Part shown: positions 9,424 through 17,013 of the stretch, piece by piece
How positions within the stretch are numbered: position 1 is the stretch's first letter
Layout: each line of letters opens with the position of its first letter
Assembly (NCBI RefSeq): GCF_013184805.1
Contig: NZ_JAATNG010000001.1
Location: forward strand, 744,001-808,000
DNA length: 64,000 nt
Reading direction: 5' to 3'
Source: Pseudoruegeria sp. HB172150
Lineage (GTDB): Bacteria; Pseudomonadota; Alphaproteobacteria; Rhodobacterales; Rhodobacteraceae
Notes under the pieces: generated by a model
What the model was told of the DNA's origin: nothing
The model's input: the letters and a program-made list of their open reading frames with translations, nothing else
The model's database searches: none
Made by a program: the position numbers and the translations under genes

Positions 9424-10224
9424 CTATCCCGTGCCCGACTCCGCCGCGGCGCTTTCCTGCACCACGATCAGCTTGATATCCGCGGCCTCCAGCATGGCGG
9501 CGGCGCGGTCCGAAATGCCGTCATCGGTGATCACCGTGTCGATCCGGTTGAGCGGGCAGAGCACCAGGCTCGACCGGTTCTCGAATTTGCTGCTGTCCAC
9601 CAGTACGATTAGTTCATCCGCCTGGCCGATCAGCTTCTGCTCCGCCTGGATCAGCAGCGGGTCGGCCTCCATCAGCCCCAGCGGTCCCAGCCCCTGCGCG
9701 CCCATGAACATGCGCCTGGCATAGAAGTTCCGGGTCACGTCGTTGTCGAAGGGCGACAGGATGATGTTCTGCTCGCGATAGATCGCGCCGCCGGACAGCA
9801 TGATCGTGTTCTTCGAATGCTTCAGCAGGTGCTCGGCGATCGGGAAGGAATTGGTGAAGACCTGCATCCGGCGCGAAGCCAGCGGATGCACCATCTGGAA
9901 CGTGGTGGTGCCGCCGTTGATGATGATCGGCTCGCCATCTTCGCACAGGTCCACCGCGGCGCGCGCGATGGACTGCTTTTCCTTGATCCGCATCGTCTCG
10001 TTGACGGCGAAGGGGCGGCCGGCGAGGCCCACGAATTGCGGCGGGTTGATCGATTCCGCCCCGCCGCGGATGCGGCGCAGCTTCTTCTGGACGTGGAGCG
10101 TGGCGATGTCGCGGCGGATGGTCGCCTCGGACGCGCCGGTCAGGTTGCACAGGTCGATCACCGTGACGACGGGCCGGTCCTGCACCGCCGATAGAATGAC
10201 CCTGTGACGTTCCTTTTCGTGCAT
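9424..10224 (-). CDS. rhaR: DeoR-family repressor of the rhamnose locus
   Basis: 266 aa DeoR-family regulator. The N-terminal winged helix-turn-helix includes VTVIDLCNLTGASEATIRRDI, followed by the family wing motif LRRIRGGAE. The C-terminal DeoR sensor domain has the NGGTTTFQMVHPL and SFPIAEHLL stretches, which in this family bind a phosphorylated sugar. The ATG at 10224 follows AGGGAGG by about 7 bases and is preferred to an upstream open-frame start at 10278 that would run through the operator. It is the first gene of the catabolic/transport operon and divergent from rhaD, so it probably represses both promoters until a rhamnose intermediate accumulates. Confidence 0.9.
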   Translation of the reverse strand: MHEKERHRVILSAVQDRPVVTVIDLCNLTGASEATIRRDIATLHVQKKLRRIRGGAESINPPQFVGLAGRPFAVNETMRIKEKQSIARAAVDLCEDGEPIIINGGTTTFQMVHPLASRRMQVFTNSFPIAEHLLKHSKNTIMLSGGAIYREQNIILSPFDNDVTRNFYARRMFMGAQGLGPLGLMEADPLLIQAEQKLIGQADELIVLVDSSKFENRSSLVLCPLNRIDTVITDDGISDRAAAMLEAADIKLIVVQESAAAESGTG

Positions 10225-10268
10225 CCGATCCTCCCTTGATCGCTGACGGTGCAAGGATTCTCGCACTC

Positions 10269-10341
10269 TGTCAATCATAAATGATCAAATTCTTTCATAC
10301 TGCGCTGCAGCATGAGCGAACATGATTGTTAATGATTGACA
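10269..10341. promoter_or_regulatory. Divergent rhaR/rhaD control region with inverted operator repeats
   Basis: A perfect 10-bp inverted repeat, TGTCAATCAT at 10269-10278 and ATGATTGACA at 10332-10341, flanks a 53-bp spacer. Each half overlaps a TTGACA that could be the -35 element of the outward-facing promoter. The right half is part of two ATGATTG direct copies 10 bp apart (10322 and 10332); the left half is followed by a near-palindromic ATGATCA. The pattern suits a DeoR-family regulator bound at both promoters. The -10 elements are not clear. Confidence 0.65.
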
Positions 10342-10411
10342 TTTCGCCGCGCCTCCCGCATGTTTTTGCGAGTTTGGTCGCCGGGCGCATGGCGCCGAAT
10401 GGGAGGAAGAC

Positions 10412-12514
10412 ATGCTTAAAACCGCTGCAAACCAGCGTCTTGCGAACGGCTGGGATGACGCCAGGGCGGCGTCGATGAGCGAATCCGAGAAACTGCTCTA
10501 TCGCTCCAACCTGCTGGGCTCGGACAAGCGCATCACCAATTACGGCGGCGGCAACACCTCGGCCAAGGTGATGGAGACCGATCCCCTGACCGGCGAGCAG
10601 GTAGAGGTGCTGTGGGTCAAGGGCTCCGGCGGCGATGTGGGGTCCATCAAGATGGACGGCTTCGCGACGCTCTACATGGACAAGCTGAACGCACTGAAGG
10701 GCAAGTATCGCGGGCTCGCTTACGAGGACGAGATGGTGGGCTACCTCCCCCACTGCACCTTCAATCTGAACCCGCGCGCCGCCTCCATCGACACGCCCCT
10801 GCATGCCTATGTCCCGAAAAAACACGTGGACCACATGCACCCCGACGCGATCATCGCCATCGCGGCCTCGAAGAACTCGAAGGAACTGACGCAGGAGATC
10901 TTCGGCGGCGAGATCGGCTGGCTGCCGTGGAAACGGCCGGGTTACGAGCTGGGCCTGTGGCTGGAGAAGTTCTGCCTCGAAAACCCCGACGCGAAGGGCG
11001 TCGTGCTGGAATCCCACGGCCTCTTCACGTGGGACGACGACGCAAAGGCCTGCTATCAGCTGACGCTGGACGTGATCCAGCGCGCGATGGACTGGTTCGA
11101 GGACAAGACCCGCGACGTCCCCGCCTTCGGCGGTGCGAAGCACGACAGCCTGCCGCCCGCAGACCGCCGCGCCGTCGCCGCCCGGCTGATGCCCGCGATC
11201 CGCGGCTTCGTCTCCGGCAACCAGCACATGGTCGGCCATTTCGAGGACAGCGACACCGTCCTGGAATTCGTCAACGCGAAGGACATGGAGCCGTTGGCGG
11301 CGCTGGGCACCTCCTGCCCGGACCACTTCCTGCGGACCAAGATCCGGCCGCTGGTCGTGGCCTTCGATCCGGCGAAGAACAATCTCGACGAGGTGCTGGA
11401 AAACCTGCCCGCGCAGGTCGCCGCCTACCGCGACGACTACGCCGCCTATTACGACCGCTGCAAGCACGACGACAGCCCGGCGCTGCGTGACCCGAACGCG
11501 GTCGTCTACCTTATCCCGGGCGTCGGCATGATCACCTTCGCCAAGGACAAGGCCACCGCCCGCATCTCGGGCGAGTTCTACACCAACGCCATCAACGTGA
11601 TGCGCGGCGCGTCCTCTGTCAGCGAGTATGTCGGCCTGCCCGAGCAGGAGGCGTTCGACATCGAATACTGGCTGCTGGAAGAGGCGAAGCTGCAGCGGAT
11701 GCCGAAGCCCAAGGCGCTCGCCGGGCGCGTGGCGCTGGTCACCGGCGGGGCGGGCGGCATCGGCTCTGCCACCGCCGCGCGCTACCTTGCCGAGGGCGCC
11801 TGCGTGATGCTCGCCGATATCGACGAGGCGGCGCTGGCCGCGACCTCCGACAACCTGACCGGGCGCTATTCCAAGGACGTCATCCGCACCGTGAACATGA
11901 ACGTCACGGACGAGGCGGCCGTCATCGCCGCCTTCGCCGAGGTCGCGGTGGAATTCGGCGGCGTCGACATCCTCGTCTCCAACGCCGGCATCGCATCCTC
12001 CGCCCCGGTGGAGGAAACGACGCTCGCGCTCTGGAACAAGAACATGGACATCCTCAGCACCGGCTACTTCCTCGTCAGCCGCGAGGCTTTCAAGGTGCTG
12101 CGGACGCAGGACATGGGCGGTTCCGTCGTCTTCGTCGCGTCGAAGAACGGCCTAGCTGCCAGCCCCAACGCATCCGCCTACTGCACCGCCAAGGCCGCCG
12201 AGATCCACCTTGCCCGCTGCCTTGCGCTGGAAGGGGCCGGGGCCGGTATCCGCGTCAACGTGGTCAACCCCGACGCAGTGCTGCGCGGGTCGAAGATCTG
12301 GGAGGGCGAATGGCTCGACCAGCGCGCCTCGACCTATGGCACCGACAAGGAGGGGCTGGAGGAGATGTATCGCAACCGCTCGATGCTGAAGCGGTCGGTC
12401 CTGCCCGAGGACATCGCCGAAGCCGCGTATTTCTTCGCCTCCGACACCTCGTCCAAATCCACCGGCAACATCATCAACGTGGACGCGGGCAACGTGCAGG
12501 CCTTCACGCGGTAA
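10412..12514 (+). CDS. rhaD: Bifunctional rhamnulose-1-phosphate aldolase / lactaldehyde dehydrogenase
   Basis: 700 aa two-domain enzyme. The N-terminal ~400 residues are a class II aldolase/adducin domain that should split L-rhamnulose 1-phosphate into dihydroxyacetone phosphate and L-lactaldehyde; a probable metal-site His pair is in KKHVDHMHPDA. The C-terminal ~260 residues are a short-chain dehydrogenase with nucleotide motif TGGAGGIG (444-451) and catalytic Tyr590/Lys594, expected to oxidise lactaldehyde to lactate. This fusion is known from rhizobial and other rha loci. It is the first gene of the plus-strand rhaD-rhaA operon, with GGGAGGA upstream of the ATG. Confidence 0.93.
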   Translation: MLKTAANQRLANGWDDARAASMSESEKLLYRSNLLGSDKRITNYGGGNTSAKVMETDPLTGEQVEVLWVKGSGGDVGSIKMDGFATLYMDKLNALKGKYRGLAYEDEMVGYLPHCTFNLNPRAASIDTPLHAYVPKKHVDHMHPDAIIAIAASKNSKELTQEIFGGEIGWLPWKRPGYELGLWLEKFCLENPDAKGVVLESHGLFTWDDDAKACYQLTLDVIQRAMDWFEDKTRDVPAFGGAKHDSLPPADRRAVAARLMPAIRGFVSGNQHMVGHFEDSDTVLEFVNAKDMEPLAALGTSCPDHFLRTKIRPLVVAFDPAKNNLDEVLENLPAQVAAYRDDYAAYYDRCKHDDSPALRDPNAVVYLIPGVGMITFAKDKATARISGEFYTNAINVMRGASSVSEYVGLPEQEAFDIEYWLLEEAKLQRMPKPKALAGRVALVTGGAGGIGSATAARYLAEGACVMLADIDEAALAATSDNLTGRYSKDVIRTVNMNVTDEAAVIAAFAEVAVEFGGVDILVSNAGIASSAPVEETTLALWNKNMDILSTGYFLVSREAFKVLRTQDMGGSVVFVASKNGLAASPNASAYCTAKAAEIHLARCLALEGAGAGIRVNVVNPDAVLRGSKIWEGEWLDQRASTYGTDKEGLEEMYRNRSMLKRSVLPEDIAEAAYFFASDTSSKSTGNIINVDAGNVQAFTR

Positions 12515-12542
12515 CGCGCGGGGCCATAAGGGAGGAGGCGAC

Positions 12543-13787
12543 ATGAGCAGCGGATACGACAGCGCGAAGCAGGTCTTCGCGGACTGGGGCGTCGATGCCG
12601 AGGCCGCGATGGCGCGGCTGGCCGAGATCCCGATCTCGATGCACTGTTGGCAGGGCGACGACGTCGTGGGCTTCGAAGCGAAAACCGGCACCTCGGGCGG
12701 CGGCATTCAGGCGACAGGCAACTACCCGGGCCGCGCCCGCACGCCGGACGAGCTTCGCGCCGATCTGGAATTCGCCTATGCGAACATCCCCGGTTCGCAC
12801 CGGCTGAACCTGCACGCGATGTACATGGACACCGACGAGCAGCCCGACCGCGACGAGATCGAGTACCGCCATTTCGCGCCCTGGGTCGACTGGGCGAAGG
12901 GGCAGGGGATCGGGCTGGATTTCAATCCGACCTTCTTTGCCCACGCGAATGCCGACGACAACCTGACGCTGGCGCATCCCGACAAGGGCATCCGCGATTT
13001 CTGGATCGAACACGGCCGCCGCACCCGCGAGATCGCGGCGAGGATGGGCGCCGAAATGGGCTCGCCCTGCGTCAACAACATCTGGGTGCCCGACGGATAC
13101 AAGGACACGCCCGTCGACCGCATGGCCGCGCGGCGCCTGCTGGAAGCGTCGCTGGATCGGATGCTGGAAGACCCCTTTGACAAGACCACCCTTCTGGACG
13201 CGGTGGAATCGAAACTGTTCGGCATCGGGGTAGAGGCGTGCACCGTCGGCAGCCACGAATTCTACCTCGGCTACGCGATCCGCAATGGCACGCTCCTGTG
13301 CCTCGACATGGGGCACTTCCACCCGACCGAGAACATCGCCGACAAGCTGTCCTCGGTGGCGCTGTCCGTCGACGAACTGCTGCTCCACGTCTCGCGCCCG
13401 ATGCGCTGGGACAGCGACCATGTGATCCTGCAAAGCGACGACATCCTGCAGATGGGGCAGGAGCTGGTGTTCTCCGGCCTGCTGGAGCGCACCCATATCG
13501 GTCTCGACTTCTTCGACGCCACGATCAGCCGCACGGCGGCGTGGGTGATCGGAACGCGGAACATGCAGAAGGCGCTGCTGCGCGCGCTGCTGCTGCCCGA
13601 GGCGGAGCTGAAGGCCGCGGAAACCGCGCTCGACTTCTCCAAACGCTTCATCCTGAGCGAAGAGTCGAAGGACCTGCCTTTCGCCGCCGTCTGGGCCGAA
13701 TTCTGCGAACGCCACGACGCACCGACGGGCCGCGCGCTGATGTCGGCGCTCGACGCCTACAAGGCGTCCGTCGCCCCGCGCGGATGA
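12543..13787 (+). CDS. rhaA: L-rhamnose isomerase (E. coli RhaA type)
   Basis: 414 aa enzyme converting L-rhamnose to L-rhamnulose, the first catabolic step. The sequence closely follows E. coli RhaA (419 aa) along its length: ISMHCWQGDDVVGFE, GGIQATGNYPG, LGLDFNP-like GIGLDFNPTFFAH, DAVESKLFGIG, CLDMGHFHPTE, RWDSDHV and LDFFDATI with INxxAAWVIGTRNM-like ending. These include the metal-ligand Glu, Asp and His residues of the TIM-barrel active site. It is not the shorter Pseudomonas stutzeri-type isomerase often annotated as rhaI in rhizobia. A GGGAGGAGG ribosome binding site precedes the ATG, 28 bases after rhaD. Confidence 0.94.
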   Translation: MSSGYDSAKQVFADWGVDAEAAMARLAEIPISMHCWQGDDVVGFEAKTGTSGGGIQATGNYPGRARTPDELRADLEFAYANIPGSHRLNLHAMYMDTDEQPDRDEIEYRHFAPWVDWAKGQGIGLDFNPTFFAHANADDNLTLAHPDKGIRDFWIEHGRRTREIAARMGAEMGSPCVNNIWVPDGYKDTPVDRMAARRLLEASLDRMLEDPFDKTTLLDAVESKLFGIGVEACTVGSHEFYLGYAIRNGTLLCLDMGHFHPTENIADKLSSVALSVDELLLHVSRPMRWDSDHVILQSDDILQMGQELVFSGLLERTHIGLDFFDATISRTAAWVIGTRNMQKALLRALLLPEAELKAAETALDFSKRFILSEESKDLPFAAVWAEFCERHDAPTGRALMSALDAYKASVAPRG

Positions 13788-13845
13788 TTGCGAGCCGCTG
13801 GCGGGCCCCTCACCGATCCCAGCCGTCGGTCGCTGTCATATCCCG

Positions 13846-14097
13846 TCAGTAGGCGTTGCCGCGATAACGGAGCGATTGCGGGCGTTTCATCCCCGGCTCT
13901 GTCACCTGTGCCGCGTGAAGGATCCCTCGGTAGCGCAGGGGAATGCCGCTTTCAGCTTTGCGTCCCGCCCGGGCTGCGGAGGCATAGGTGTATCCACGGT
14001 AGCGCAGTTGCCGCGGCGTGTTTGCGCCCTGTTCGTCGATCATGTGGTCTGCTGACGGGATCAGGGATTCATCGGTAAAGTTCTTGATATCGAACAT
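13846..14097 (-). CDS. Small protein with three LRYRG repeats (DUF4278-like)
   Basis: 83 aa protein of unknown function. It contains three copies of a short motif: QLRYRGYTY (about 29-37), PLRYRGILH (53-61) and SLRYRGNAY at the very C-terminus. The YRGxxY core resembles the DUF4278 motif known from cyanobacteria and other bacteria; the link is from memory of the motif and not a search. There is no signal peptide or membrane segment. A GGAAAG lies about 10 bases before the ATG. It is convergent with rhaA and stands alone. Confidence 0.7.
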   Translation of the reverse strand: MFDIKNFTDESLIPSADHMIDEQGANTPRQLRYRGYTYASAARAGRKAESGIPLRYRGILHAAQVTEPGMKRPQSLRYRGNAY

Positions 14098-14331
14098 GTT
14101 GAAATACTTTCCAAAAAAGACGTTTCTTAATCAGGCGATCCCCATGAGCGGCATGCGCTGCATCGCCGCTATCTCCTTTCGCCGTTAACAACTTCGCAGA
14201 TTTTCGTTGTCATCAGCGTTGTCATCGGTACGCGGTTACCGTTGTTCTTTTGACAGGCGTCTTTGGTGGCAGCAGCGCCGAACGCGCGTTTGGTCATTGT
14301 GCCTGTTGTTGAACCTGTCCACTCTCCCACC

Positions 14332-14802
14332 ATGAACACAGACCAGCTTCAGATCCGGCGTGCCGGCCGCGAGGACCTCGCGGCGCTGTTGGACCTGTAC
14401 CAGCACCTCACACCGGGCGCGGCGAGCCCGACGCTGCCGGAGGCAGAAGCGATCTTTGAGCGGTTCCAGAACTACGGCAGCAGCGGGATCTTCCTCGCGG
14501 AACTCGGCGGCGAGCTGGTCGCGTCCTGCGTCCTCGTCATCGTGCCGAACCTGTCGCGCGGCGGTCGGCCCTATGCGCTGATCGAGAACGTGGTGACGCA
14601 TTCCGGCTTCCGGAAACGCGGCTTCGGCAAGCGGGTTCTCGATGCCGCGTCCGAGGCGGCGTGGCAGGAAGGTTGCTACAAGGTCATGCTGATGACCGGG
14701 TCGAAACGGCCGGAAACGCTGCGCTTCTATCTCGGTGCGGGCTTCGAGCAGTCGAAGACCGGATTCCAGAAGCGGCGACTGCCTGCGCGGGCGGAAACCT
14801 GA
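14332..14802 (+). CDS. GNAT-family N-acetyltransferase
   Basis: 156 aa GNAT acetyltransferase, start at MNTDQLQIRRAGREDL. The order of elements fits the fold: an N-terminal RRAGREDLAALLDLYQ helix, a central ELGGELVASCVLVIVPN, ALIENVVTHSGFRKRGFGKRVLD with the acetyl-CoA pyrophosphate loop RKRGFGK, and the late RFYLGAGFEQSKTGF. The open frame runs upstream to 14263, but the internal ATG matches family N-termini. The substrate is unknown. It stands alone upstream of the fds control region. Direct CGTTGTCATC copies occur in the leader near 14206-14226. Confidence 0.85.
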   Translation: MNTDQLQIRRAGREDLAALLDLYQHLTPGAASPTLPEAEAIFERFQNYGSSGIFLAELGGELVASCVLVIVPNLSRGGRPYALIENVVTHSGFRKRGFGKRVLDAASEAAWQEGCYKVMLMTGSKRPETLRFYLGAGFEQSKTGFQKRRLPARAET

Positions 14803-14960
14803 GAGACGCGCCATGTGGCGTGCGGCTGCCGCCTGTCGCGGATGCGCGCGGAAGTGACGGTTCCGGCGGCGTATCGCGGCGCTGCGCCGTCTATCCCGCG
14901 AAAGGATGCGCATGGGCGATGTCGCGCATTCACGATTTGGAGGTTCGCAGCCGGTCCTGA

Positions 14961-15021
14961 TGTATACAGAAACCGCGTCAATCGCGGTGCAGTATGGAAA
15001 TGCCTTGCCATTCTGTGTACA
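14961..15021 (+). promoter_or_regulatory. Two TGTATACA-type operators upstream of fdsB
   Basis: TGTATACA at 14961-14968 and TGTGTACA at 15014-15021 lie 53 bp apart, about 100 bases before the fdsB start. Closely similar paired sites precede purU and metF. The palindrome is the kind bound by GntR-family (FadR/VanR-type) regulators. The rest of the 311-base stretch 14803-15113 holds no supported gene; it ends in AGGGAGG before the fdsB ATG. Confidence 0.6.
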
Positions 15022-15113
15022 AAATGGGCCGTGTCGAGGTTTCTGGCGGTGTCGTCCGGTTTGACGCCGCCAAGGCGGAGTGACATTTTCTTCGCGCGTG
15101 CAGGGAGGATCGC

Positions 15114-16808
15114 ATGGCACCGCTCGATGAGCGCAAGGGCGTCTGGAAGTCCGGCAAGGGCCGGGGCCGCCGCACCCCCAAGGGGCGGCAGGTGGACGAT
15201 GCCGCGCTGGCCGAGGTTCAGGCGCTGCTGGCCGACCGGCCACGGCGGCGCGACCTGCTGATCGAATTCCTGCACCTGATCCAGGACGCATACGGCCATC
15301 TCTCGGCGGCGCATCTGCGCGCGCTGGCAGAGGAAATGCGGATGGCGCAGGCCGAAATCTACGAAGTCGCCACCTTCTACGCTCATTTCGACGTGGTGAA
15401 GGAAGGCGAGACACCGCCGCCCGCCCTGACCATCCGCGTCTGCGACTCGCTGTCCTGCGAACTGGCCGGCGCGGACACCTTGCTGAAGGCGTTGCAGGGC
15501 GGTCTTGACCCCGCACAGGTCCGCGTGTTGCGTGCCCCTTGCATGGGCCGCTGCGAAAGCGCCCCGGTGCTGGAACTGGGCCATAACCACATCGTCCATG
15601 CCACGCCGGAAAAGGCGCAGGCGGCCATCGCGGCGGGTGACACCCACACCCATATCCCCGAATACGAGGACCTGCTCACCTATCGCGGCACCGGCGGCTA
15701 TGAGGTGCTGGAGCGCCTTCGTCAGAACGGCGACTGGGAACAGGTGCAGGAAACCCTGCTGACCGCCGGCCTCCGCGGCCTCGGCGGCGCCGGTTTCCCG
15801 TCGGGCCGCAAATGGGGCTTCGTCCGCGCCAATCCCGGCCCCCGCTTTCTTGCCGTCAACGGTGACGAGGGCGAACCCGGCACCTTCAAGGACCGGGTCC
15901 ACCTGGAACGCGAGCCGCACCTCGTGCTCGAGGGCATGCTGATTGCCGCCTGGGCCGTCGAGGCGGATCGCTGTTTCTTCTACATGCGCGACGAATATCC
16001 GGCGGTGCTGGAGATCCTCCGCCGCGAGATCGCCGCGCTGGAAGAGGCGGGCCTGATCGAGCCCGGCTATATCGACCTCCGCCGTGGTGCCGGGGCGTAT
16101 ATCTGCGGCGAAGAATCCGCGATGATCGAGTCGATCGAGGGCAAGCGCGGCCTGCCGCGCCACCGTCCGCCCTATGTCGCGCAGGTCGGCCTCTTCGACC
16201 GACCGACGTTGGTCCACAACGTCGAGACCCTGCACTGGGTCGCGATGATCCTGCGCGAGGGGCCCGAGATCCTGAACGCGGTCGAAAAGAACGGCCGCAA
16301 GGGCCTGCGCAACTACTCCGTCTCGGGCCGCGTCACCGAACCGGGCGTCTACCTTCTGCCCGCCGGCTCCACCATCCGCGACGTGATCGACGCCGCGGGC
16401 GGCATGCTGCCCGGCCACGAGTTCAAGGCCTACCAGCCCGGCGGCCCGTCCTCCGGCCTGCTGCCCGCGTCGATGGACGACATCCCGCTCGATTTCGACG
16501 TCCTGCAGGAACACAGCACCTTCATCGGCTCCGCCGCCGTCGTGGTCCTGTCCGACAGGGACAGCGCGAAAGGCGCCGCGCTCAACATGCTGCGGTTCTT
16601 CGAGGATGAAAGCTGCGGCCAGTGCACCCCCTGCCGCGTCGGCTGCGAAAAGGCGGTAAAGCTGATGCAGGCCGACCGCTGGGACGGCGAGCTGCTGGAG
16701 GATCTCTGCCAGGTCATGGCCGATGCCTCGATCTGCGGGCTGGGCCAGGCCGCGCCGAACCCGATCCGGCTGGTCATGAAGCACTTCCCGGATGAGGTGG
16801 GGGGATGA
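15114..16808 (+). CDS. fdsB: NAD-dependent formate dehydrogenase, fused FdsG-FdsB diaphorase subunit
   Basis: 564 aa flavin and iron-sulphur subunit passing electrons from FdsA to NAD+. The N-terminal ~160 residues are a NuoE/FdsG-like thioredoxin-fold domain with [2Fe-2S] cysteines Cys110, Cys115, Cys143 and Cys147. The rest is NuoF/FdsB-like: FMN/NADH site GLRGLGGAGFPSGRKW, NGDEGEPGTFKDR, AYICGEESAMIESIEG and the [4Fe-4S] cluster motif CGQCTPC (Cys501, 504, 507) with a late Cys541. In Rhodobacter capsulatus the G and B subunits are separate, so this is a fusion. It is followed by a palindromic element and then fdsA. The enzyme is cytoplasmic and oxidises formate to CO2. Confidence 0.93.
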   Translation: MAPLDERKGVWKSGKGRGRRTPKGRQVDDAALAEVQALLADRPRRRDLLIEFLHLIQDAYGHLSAAHLRALAEEMRMAQAEIYEVATFYAHFDVVKEGETPPPALTIRVCDSLSCELAGADTLLKALQGGLDPAQVRVLRAPCMGRCESAPVLELGHNHIVHATPEKAQAAIAAGDTHTHIPEYEDLLTYRGTGGYEVLERLRQNGDWEQVQETLLTAGLRGLGGAGFPSGRKWGFVRANPGPRFLAVNGDEGEPGTFKDRVHLEREPHLVLEGMLIAAWAVEADRCFFYMRDEYPAVLEILRREIAALEEAGLIEPGYIDLRRGAGAYICGEESAMIESIEGKRGLPRHRPPYVAQVGLFDRPTLVHNVETLHWVAMILREGPEILNAVEKNGRKGLRNYSVSGRVTEPGVYLLPAGSTIRDVIDAAGGMLPGHEFKAYQPGGPSSGLLPASMDDIPLDFDVLQEHSTFIGSAAVVVLSDRDSAKGAALNMLRFFEDESCGQCTPCRVGCEKAVKLMQADRWDGELLEDLCQVMADASICGLGQAAPNPIRLVMKHFPDEVGG

Positions 16809-16842
16809 GCACGGCCCGAACCCTTTTGCCAGGCCGCAGGCC

Positions 16843-16972
16843 GGGCAGCGCCCGACCCTCCCCCCGGGAGGGCGCATCGCCGACGTCCCGCGCCCCTCGC
16901 CGGGCAGTCTGCGCAACGCCGCCACGCACCGTTCGAACGACGCACGCGCCCACCCAGGGTCGGGCGCTGCCC
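16843..16972. repeat. Palindromic intergenic element inside the fds operon
   Basis: The 205 bases between fdsB and fdsA contain a perfect 17-bp inverted repeat: GGGCAGCGCCCGACCCT at 16843-16859 and its reverse complement at 16956-16972, 96 bases apart. Inside the left part is a second hairpin, CCCTCCC-CCC-GGGAGGG (16856-16872). Terminal inverted repeats of this size in a non-coding 130-bp unit suggest a MITE-like or repetitive palindromic element. No target-site duplication was identified and copy number elsewhere is unknown. Confidence 0.6.
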
Positions 16973-17013
16973 TCCGCACTTCAAGCCACACGTCGCCAGA
17001 AGGTCGCCTGATC

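Noticed and set aside
13846-14097. LRYRG repeats as a DNA repeat array or CRISPR-like structure
   Set aside because: Repeats are short, differently spaced at DNA level and make sense only as a protein motif in one reading frame.
16792-17013. Longer fdsA with 74 more N-terminal residues
   Set aside because: The extension translates the palindromic element between fdsB and fdsA, and the protein family starts near MPDGS; a ribosome binding site precedes 17014.
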